Source: Gammaproteobacteria bacterium (GTDB lineage Bacteria; Pseudomonadota; Gammaproteobacteria; UBA6429). Taken from it: 40,633 bases of DNA. A program made the position numbers and the translations under genes. Where the stretch lies: contig QIKU01000265.1 of assembly GCA_003232015.1 (NCBI GenBank), positions 1-40,633 of the forward strand, given 5' to 3'. This document shows positions 35,355 to 40,633 of this stretch, one piece after another. A model generated the notes under the pieces. The model had not been told where the DNA came from. It saw only the letters and a program-made list of their open reading frames with translations, and did not search any database. How positions within the stretch are numbered: the stretch's first letter is position 1; every line of letters begins with the position of its first letter.

Positions 35355-35960
35355 TTATTTTTTATTTTTCCCAGGTGATATATTCTGGGATGAAATATTT
35401 TGGGTTGAAACAACCTGGGTTGAACTAAACTGGTTACGCCAGGAACGTTTCATATGGCCACTAATAAGCAATAATATGCCAGCACCTAAAACAACACTGC
35501 CGGGTAGTTTTGATAAAGCATCTAATACGGGGTGTTTCATTTCGGGTTGATCAGCAAAGCTGAAATAGCCTCCTGCTGTAATAAAGAGCCAGGCTGGTAT
35601 GCCACTTATAAAACGTAATAAGGCGTGCCAGAGGCCGACAGCTTCACCGGTTTGGCTAATAAGTTTAATTTTCCACGAACGCATTCCCAGTGTTTGTCCG
35701 CCATGCGTCCAGAACCAGGCATAAAACCCATACCATACAAAGAAAATATAGCTTGTCATAAAAGGGTTGCCGGGCTTCACCGGCTCACCTTGCGTAATGG
35801 GGAGTGTCAGTGCCGAGGCCACCATAAAGACGGCTGCGAGTAACCATACATCATAAAACAATGCCAATAACTGACGACCGGGACCAGCCAGTGCTATTTT
35901 ATCGGGTTTTGCTTGTTGCGGAGGCTGTTTGACGGGTGTGGGTATTTTTTTATCACTCAT
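35355..35960 (-). CDS. RDD family membrane protein
   Basis: The 201-residue product begins with a hydrophilic Pro/Lys/Gln-rich stretch, then the RDD signature GPGRQLLALFYDVWLLA. TM2 starts near residue 69, followed by GGQTLGMRSWKIKLIS. A further hydrophobic hairpin and a Ser/Thr/Gln/Asn-rich tail complete it. The tail (STQVVSTQNISSQNISPG) is repetitive, as is its DNA (35373-35440, several TGGGTTGAA-like units). RDD proteins are small membrane proteins of mostly unknown role, some linked to sodium/proton exchange. The gene is convergent with lptG. Confidence 0.85.
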   Translation of the reverse strand: MSDKKIPTPVKQPPQQAKPDKIALAGPGRQLLALFYDVWLLAAVFMVASALTLPITQGEPVKPGNPFMTSYIFFVWYGFYAWFWTHGGQTLGMRSWKIKLISQTGEAVGLWHALLRFISGIPAWLFITAGGYFSFADQPEMKHPVLDALSKLPGSVVLGAGILLLISGHMKRSWRNQFSSTQVVSTQNISSQNISPGKNKK

Positions 35961-36087
35961 TTATTGATCATGGTGTTTCGCTGTGCAGCTGTCAAATGTT
36001 TTCATTTTGCAATGTGCTGGTTGCATTCTTTGGGTGCCTGGTTTAAAACTAAGGGTATATTAAAAAGAAGAACAGGTTTAAACATTT

Positions 36088-36444
36088 ATGAGTATTTATG
36101 CTGAACTTGCAAATATACCGGGTGTAATCGCAGCGGGAGAGTATTCTTACCGTGGTGACCGCTATCATTTTGAGGGCCAACTGGAAGCTGAGCAGGCACG
36201 CATGGCATCGATTATGTGCCGGGCAACCACGCTTGCGACGCATATGCAGGCCAATATGATGAAAGCACTCAATACCGGATGTGGTTGTGCGCCAGCACAG
36301 GGCTGGATGGTACGCGGGGAACAGTTCAGTGTATGTGTTTATGGTAATGTTTTTTGTTTTGTTGATAATAATAATGCATCGATTAATGGGGTGATGCAAT
36401 TTTTAAAAGAAAATGTGGGCGAGCAGTCGGGAGAACTCGTATAG
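36088..36444 (+). CDS. DUF2173-family (roadblock/LC7-like) protein 1
   Basis: The 118-residue product begins YAELANIPGVIAAGEYSYRG and ends with a GWMVRGEQFSVCVYGNVFCF strand pair, the DUF2173 pattern. The middle has MCRATTLATHMQANMM and an unusual CGC (about residues 70-72). The fold expected is roadblock/LC7-like alpha/beta. There is no signal peptide, so it is cytosolic. This is the closest of three tandem paralogues to the family consensus. DUF2173 genes are common in sulfur-oxidising proteobacteria, function unknown. The next paralogue begins 46 nt later. Confidence 0.75.
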   Translation: MSIYAELANIPGVIAAGEYSYRGDRYHFEGQLEAEQARMASIMCRATTLATHMQANMMKALNTGCGCAPAQGWMVRGEQFSVCVYGNVFCFVDNNNASINGVMQFLKENVGEQSGELV

Positions 36445-36490
36445 TTTTAATCGTTAAGTGTTTTAGTTATAAGTTGGGGGGATAATAAAA

Positions 36491-36829
36491 ATGCCAAGTT
36501 TGGAATCATTAATAGCATTAGATGGCGTCGAGGCGGCGTTTAAATTTTCCCTGAAGGGGGAGCTTGATGGCTTTAAAGCCAAAGAAGGCAGTGAGTTAAC
36601 CGAGTCCGTTCTGGATTTACTCAGTCATTTATGCGTGGCCAATATGTCGATTGCTACCATGCAGGCACGCGGATGGGAAGCCATGACCGGCATGAAAGGT
36701 TTTTACCCTATTAAAGGCTTTACCCTGGTTGGCTTTGCCTGGACCGCCATTACCAATGATGACTTTGGGGTGGTGATGCTAAACGAAAATGTTGATTATG
36801 AAGCTGCCTATGCTGCACTTGGCAGCTAA
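36491..36829 (+). CDS. DUF2173-family (roadblock/LC7-like) protein 2
   Basis: The 112-residue product follows the same layout: ESLIALDGVEAAFKFSLKG, a helical middle (VLDLLSHLCVANMSIATMQ), then GFYPIKGFTLVGFAWTAITN and a C-terminal helix. A GGGGGGA Shine-Dalgarno precedes the ATG. It diverges from protein 1 in sequence, so the duplication is old. No Cys cluster. Cytosolic; function unknown. The family assignment is by pattern and by position between two similar genes. Confidence 0.65.
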   Translation: MPSLESLIALDGVEAAFKFSLKGELDGFKAKEGSELTESVLDLLSHLCVANMSIATMQARGWEAMTGMKGFYPIKGFTLVGFAWTAITNDDFGVVMLNENVDYEAAYAALGS

Positions 36830-36841
36830 GGGAGGAATCAC

Positions 36842-37174
36842 ATGATTAAACGAATGCTTGCAATAGACGGCGTACAGGTGGTGTGCCATTTCCGCGATGA
36901 CGGTGAACTGGTCGAAGGCTACGGTATGATGGACGAGCAGCAAATAGCCGGGTTAGCGCATTTTGCGCACGACTATAAGCGCATTGTACAGGGCAATACT
37001 GATCAGCTATCTATGTTTACCCAAATGAACGGCTGGACACCACCCGGTGGCTGGATAGTCCGTAGTGATAAAGTTTCGGTTGTTAGTATTTCGAATTTAG
37101 TGTGTTTAATCGATAATGACGAGGCATCACTCAATGAAGTGATGCAGGAAATGAATACGCTGGCGCATTGGTAA
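36842..37174 (+). CDS. DUF2173-family (roadblock/LC7-like) protein 3
   Basis: The 110-residue product opens IKRMLAIDGVQVVCHFRDDG, has a helical middle and WTPPGGWIVRSDKVSVVSIS, then DNDEASLNEVMQEM at the end. It shares the D/P-G-V-x(5-8) opening and the GW-x(6-8)-V core with proteins 1 and 2. GGAGG lies 8 nt upstream of the ATG, and the gap from protein 2 is 12 nt, so the three are one operon. Function unknown; roadblock-like proteins often act as dimeric adaptors of small GTPases, but no GTPase gene is nearby. Confidence 0.65.
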   Translation: MIKRMLAIDGVQVVCHFRDDGELVEGYGMMDEQQIAGLAHFAHDYKRIVQGNTDQLSMFTQMNGWTPPGGWIVRSDKVSVVSISNLVCLIDNDEASLNEVMQEMNTLAHW

Positions 37175-37213
37175 GGATTTATTTAATTTTATTGCTATCT
37201 TAATTATACACCC

Positions 37214-37239
37214 ATGTTATAATTAAAGTTATAACATGA
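37214..37239. promoter_or_regulatory. Operator-like palindrome of the abrB-doc module
   Basis: CATGTTATAA (37214-37223) and TTATAACATG (37230-37239) are perfect reverse complements with a 6 bp centre. The left arm overlaps a TATAAT (37219-37224), and GAGGTGG for the antitoxin follows directly. Antitoxin binding here would repress its own operon; inferred. Confidence 0.75.
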
Positions 37240-37251
37240 GGTGGGCATAAC

Positions 37252-37476
37252 ATGACAACATTAAAACTACGCAAAATTGGCAGTTCATTAGGTGTTATCC
37301 TGCCTAAAGAGGTATTAACCCCGTTGCATGTGCAGGAAGGCGACACTTTGTATCTCACACAAGACAAGGAAGGACTTACTTTATCCGCCTATGATCCTGA
37401 ATTTGAAGCCATTATGAAGGCAGCAGATGAGTGTGATCATCGTTATAAAAACACCCTGAAACAACTGGCTAAATGA
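37252..37476 (+). CDS. AbrB/MazE-family antitoxin
   Basis: The 74-residue product has a swapped-hairpin AbrB DNA-binding domain in residues 1-45 (LRKIGSSLGVILPKEVLTPL, then GDTLYL) and a short acidic/charged C-terminal part that would bind the toxin. It would neutralise the Doc-type toxin encoded next, and repress the operon through the palindrome at 37214-37239. The Doc gene starts in the last four bases (ATGA), which couples their translation. Classical Doc partners are Phd-type; an AbrB-type partner is a known alternative arrangement. Confidence 0.85.
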   Translation: MTTLKLRKIGSSLGVILPKEVLTPLHVQEGDTLYLTQDKEGLTLSAYDPEFEAIMKAADECDHRYKNTLKQLAK

Positions 37477-37862
37477 AATGGCTTTCTGAGCATGCTGTGC
37501 GGCAGTTGCATAAGCGTGCCATAGCACAGTATGGCGGACTGGAACCGATTGCAACGTATGATGAAAAGCTCGAAGCAACGTTGAGCAGGCCACAACAACT
37601 CGCGCATTATAATTCAGAGGTGACTTTATCAGAGCTTGCGGCTTCTTATGGCTTTGGCCTTATTAAAAATCACTGTTTTTCCGATGGAAATAAACGTATC
37701 GCGTTTTACGTTGTTTTTATTTTCCTTCAGATTAATGGTTATGCGTTGCGAGCTGCAGAGGTAGATGCTGCACAAATAATAGAAAATGTTGCCGCCGGTG
37801 CATTAAGTGAATCTGATTTTGCTGAATGGATAGCAAGTAACATTAAGGTGTTGGATGTTTAA
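37473..37862 (+). CDS. Doc-family (Fic fold) toxin
   Basis: The 129-residue product has the Doc/Fic active site H67-CFSDGNKR75 (H-x-F-x-D-G-N-K-R) with catalytic His67, after IKN. Doc proteins phosphorylate EF-Tu, halting translation; most Fic proteins AMPylate. The family is Doc by length and by lack of Fic flap and C-terminal domains. The gene overlaps the antitoxin stop by 4 nt. A 79 bp dispersed repeat lies 34 nt downstream, an example of accessory DNA clustering. The whole module lies between lptG/RDD and purL, and looks like a recent insertion. Confidence 0.88.
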   Translation: MKWLSEHAVRQLHKRAIAQYGGLEPIATYDEKLEATLSRPQQLAHYNSEVTLSELAASYGFGLIKNHCFSDGNKRIAFYVVFIFLQINGYALRAAEVDAAQIIENVAAGALSESDFAEWIASNIKVLDV

Positions 37863-37895
37863 CTTTGACCTGGATTTCTTTCCTATCTGGCAGAG

Positions 37896-37974
37896 GTAGC
37901 CCGGATGAAATGAAATGTAATCCGGGAAATAATAACAAAATACCCCGGATTTCGCGTTGCTACATCCAGGCTAC
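37896..37974. repeat. 79 bp dispersed palindromic repeat, copy 2
   Basis: It begins GTAGCCCGGATG and ends CATCCAGGCTAC. Its reverse complement aligns with copy 1 (25009-25087), including AATCCGGG and CCCGGATT inner arms, so the two copies are inverted relative to each other. It lies in the 254 nt gap between the doc gene and purL. The rest of that gap (37975-38116) should hold the purL promoter, but I could not identify one reliably. Confidence 0.85.
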
Positions 37975-38116
37975 ACGCATGTATAATTACAGTACATTAA
38001 GTATGCTCTTGCTTTGTTTGAAAGATGTTCTCAACTGGTTCTTATCTGGCAGCTCGCTTCGCTTTAGCGTATTATACCTACCTTATTCCACAGTCTTCAT
38101 TTTAGAGAACTTAGCC

Positions 38117-40633
38117 ATGTTGCAGTTGCACGGTGTTCAGGCACTTTCCAGTTTCCGCTTACAAAAACAGCTTTCAAATTTACAGGCTATTGAAGCATCG
38201 GTTGATTCAATCTCAACTGAATTTATCTATTTTATTGAAAGTGAGTCAGAGTTAACGGAAGCGGAACGGGCAATATTAAACCACCTTTTAAACGAAGACC
38301 GCCAATTTCAAGCCGCATCACAAACCGGCAGTCTGATTTTAGTGGTGCCACGTCCGGGAACGATTTCACCGTGGTCAACCAAGGCGACCGACATTGCGCA
38401 CAATTGTGGTTTGCAAAAGATTAAGCGTATTGAGCGGGGCATCGCTTATTACTTACAGTCAAAGACAGCATTAAGCCCTGATATTTTACACAAACTGTCG
38501 GCCAGCTTGCATGACCGGATGGTGGAGTCGGTGTTGTTGGAAACAAAACAGGCCGTGGCCTTGTTTCATCACGCCGAACCGGCCGAATTTAAAAGCGTAG
38601 ATATTTTAGCGCAAGGCAAACAAGCCCTGGAGCAAGCCAATACACAAATGGGCCTGGCGCTGGCCGACGATGAAATTGATTATCTGCTCGAAAATTTTAC
38701 CCGACTCAAGCGTAACCCAACCGATGTTGAGCTGATGATGTTTGCCCAGGCCAACTCGGAACATTGTCGACATAAAATATTTAATGCCGACTGGATTATC
38801 AACGGCAAACAAAAAGACATTTCCCTGTTTGGTATGATCCGCCATACTTATAAACACAACCATGAAGGCGTGCTGTCAGCTTACAGTGATAATTCAGCGG
38901 TGGTCGAAGGTTTTACAGGTGGACGATTCTTTCCGCAAGCGGCGGGTAACTATGCTTACCATCAGGAGCCGATCCATATCCTGATGAAAGTTGAAACCCA
39001 TAATCACCCCACCGCGATTGCACCTTTCCCGGGAGCAGCGACCGGCTCCGGTGGTGAAATTAGAGATGAAGGCGCAACGGGCACGGGCTCAAAACCCAAA
39101 GCAGGTTTGGCCGGTTTTTCTGTTTCGAACTTAAAACTGCCACAGGCCATACAGGAATGGGAAGTCGAATATGGCAAGCCCGAACGGATTGTGTCTGCTT
39201 TAGATATTATGATTGAAGCGCCCATCGGCGCTGCGGCATTTAACAATGAGTTTGGCCGGCCAAATATTTTAGGTTACTTCCGAACTTACGAGCAGAGTGT
39301 CAACGCCAGTCATGGTGTGGAAGTACGTGGCTACCATAAACCAATTATGCTGGCCGGTGGTGTTGGCAATATTAAAGCCGAACACGTTGAAAAAGGCATT
39401 ATCCCGGCCGGGGCTAAAATTGTTGTGCTCGGTGGTCCGGCAATGTTGATTGGTTTAGGTGGCGGTGCGGCATCGTCGATGACCAGTGGCCAGAGCCATG
39501 AAGATTTAGACTTTGCCTCGGTGCAACGCGGTAACCCCGAAATGGAGCGCCGCGTACAGGAAGTCATCGACCGTTGCTGGCAGCAGGGCGAAGACAGCCC
39601 CATCATTAGTATCCACGATGTAGGTGCCGGTGGTTTGTCTAATGCACTGCCTGAGTTAGTGAATGACAGTGGCCGCGGTGCCAATTTTGAATTACGTAAT
39701 GTACCGAATGACGAACCAGGTATGGCACCGCATGAGATCTGGTGCAATGAATCACAGGAGCGCTATGTACTGGCAATTGATGCAGGTTCTCTGGCTGAGT
39801 TTGAAGCCATTTGTAAACGCGAACGTTGCCCCTATGCTATCGTTGGTGAAGCCACCGAAGCGCAACAATTAAAATTGCACGATAGCCATTTTAATAATCA
39901 TCCCATTGATATGCCATTGGATGTGTTACTTGGAAAGCCACCTAAAATGCTGCGTGATGTAAAAAGCATTGAAGTTAAACAAAAACCGTTTGACAGCAGT
40001 AACATTAACATCAAAGAAGCCGCTTACCGTTGTTTAAGGTTGCCAACCGTTGCCAGTAAAAACTTTTTAATCACCATCGGTGATCGCAGTGTTACCGGTT
40101 TAATTCATCGTGACCAGATGGTCGGCCCCTGGCAAGTGCCGGTTGCCGATGTGGCAGTGACTGCATCAAGTTTCGATACCTTTACCGGTGAAGCGATGGC
40201 CATTGGCGAACGTGCGCCACTGGCGTTAATTAACCATGCCGCTTCTGCACGTATGGCCATTGGTGAAGCCTTAACAAACTTGGCTGCAAGCCAGATTACA
40301 GAATTAAAGCGTGTGGTGTTATCTGCAAACTGGATGGCACCGGCTGGGCACCCCGGTGAAGATGCGGGTTTATACGAAGCGGTGCAAGCGGTGGGCATGG
40401 AACTTTGCCCTGCACTCGATATTTGTGTGCCGGTGGGTAAAGACTCGATGTCGATGAAGTCTGTTTGGGATGAGGGTGATGAACATAAATCGGTTACTGC
40501 GCCGCTGTCACTTATTATTACCGCCTTTGCACCGGTTAAGGATATTCGTAAAACCTTAACCCCGCAGCTTAAAACAGATAAAGGTGATACGCGCATCCTG
40601 TTTGTTGATTTAGCGCAAGGCCAGCAGCGCATG
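38117..40633 (+). CDS. purL: Phosphoribosylformylglycinamidine synthase (3' end outside window)
   Basis: The frame is open from ATG 38117 to the window end, giving 839 of about 1290 codons of the large, single-chain enzyme. It begins [15 protein letters not shown] and shows [15 protein letters not shown], the linker segment [15 protein letters not shown] and the first synthase domain with [20 protein letters not shown] (about residue 291). A second synthase-like half follows ([10 protein letters not shown] near the end). The C-terminal glutaminase domain is beyond the window. It converts FGAR to FGAM with glutamine and ATP in purine synthesis. No strong Shine-Dalgarno precedes the ATG. Confidence 0.95.
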   Translation, partial: MLQLHGVQALSSFRLQKQLSNLQAIEASVDSISTEFIYFIESESELTEAERAILNHLLNEDRQFQAASQTGSLILVVPRPGTISPWSTKATDIAHNCGLQKIKRIERGIAYYLQSKTALSPDILHKLSASLHDRMVESVLLETKQAVALFHHAEPAEFKSVDILAQGKQALEQANTQMGLALADDEIDYLLENFTRLKRNPTDVELMMFAQANSEHCRHKIFNADWIINGKQKDISLFGMIRHTYKHNHEGVLSAYSDNSAVVEGFTGGRFFPQAAGNYAYHQEPIHILMKVETHNHPTAIAPFPGAATGSGGEIRDEGATGTGSKPKAGLAGFSVSNLKLPQAIQEWEVEYGKPERIVSALDIMIEAPIGAAAFNNEFGRPNILGYFRTYEQSVNASHGVEVRGYHKPIMLAGGVGNIKAEHVEKGIIPAGAKIVVLGGPAMLIGLGGGAASSMTSGQSHEDLDFASVQRGNPEMERRVQEVIDRCWQQGEDSPIISIHDVGAGGLSNALPELVNDSGRGANFELRNVPNDEPGMAPHEIWCNESQERYVLAIDAGSLAEFEAICKRERCPYAIVGEATEAQQLKLHDSHFNNHPIDMPLDVLLGKPPKMLRDVKSIEVKQKPFDSSNINIKEAAYRCLRLPTVASKNFLITIGDRSVTGLIHRDQMVGPWQVPVADVAVTASSFDTFTGEAMAIGERAPLALINHAASARMAIGEALTNLAASQITELKRVVLSANWMAPAGHPGEDAGLYEAVQAVGMELCPALDICVPVGKDSMSMKSVWDEGDEHKSVTAPLSLIITAFAPVKDIRKTLTPQLKTDKGDTRILFVDLAQGQQRM

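Overview
The window is chromosomal DNA from a gammaproteobacterium of moderate, slightly AT-rich composition. The evidence is the gene content and order: ilvB-ilvH-ilvC-psd-pssA-leuA, pepA-holC facing lptF-lptG, valS, proS, prfC, a fused Aas, and purL. Three tandem DUF2173-type genes hint at a sulfur-oxidising lineage, because that family is best known there, but I cannot name the genus.

Layout. (1) 1-3814: the 3' part of a YihY-type membrane protein, a 58-62 bp perfect-looking inverted repeat, then a tight operon of an exported thioredoxin-fold protein, a TolC-like protein, a HlyD-like adaptor and acylphosphatase. (2) 3818-7180, minus strand: lytic transglycosylase and proS, then a MIF-family tautomerase and a DUF4124 protein. 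(3) 7362-14579: branched-chain amino-acid block. ilvB-ilvH-ilvC is preceded by a sigma70-like promoter and an intrinsic terminator (possible attenuator). psd-pssA (phospholipid synthesis) follows. leuA is preceded by an unannotated leader peptide with 8 Leu in its last 11 codons. The ilvC-psd gap holds a 124 bp inverted repeat, a terminator and three tandem 47 bp repeats. (4) 14608-17605: UDG-family protein, rimI, prfC and its terminator. (5) 17705-20057: an envelope-stress-like ECF sigma locus with a DUF3619 membrane protein, a small exported protein, a DUF3106 protein and, just upstream, an exported protein of 11-residue RLDxRGDRI repeats. (6) 20183-23980: Aas followed by a UMF1-type MFS transporter that seems to start at ATT, and a DUF2970 protein. 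(7) 24210-25087: an isolated HNH-like gene and one copy of a 79 bp dispersed repeat. (8) 25222-35960: valS, a GT83/PAP2 pair likely acting on lipid A or lipid-linked glycans, holC-pepA with a coiled-coil protein, lptFG, and an RDD protein. (9) 36088-37862: three DUF2173 paralogues and an AbrB/Doc toxin-antitoxin pair with a perfect 10+10 bp operator-like palindrome. (10) 37896-40633: the second 79 bp repeat (opposite orientation) and the 5' two thirds of purL.

Most of the window is housekeeping. The points most worth a second look are the leu leader, the ATT start, the sigma/repeat-protein locus, the DUF2173 triplet, the Psd lacking the usual histidine, and the several repeat families. I saw no tRNA, rRNA, CRISPR array, complete insertion sequence or prophage.
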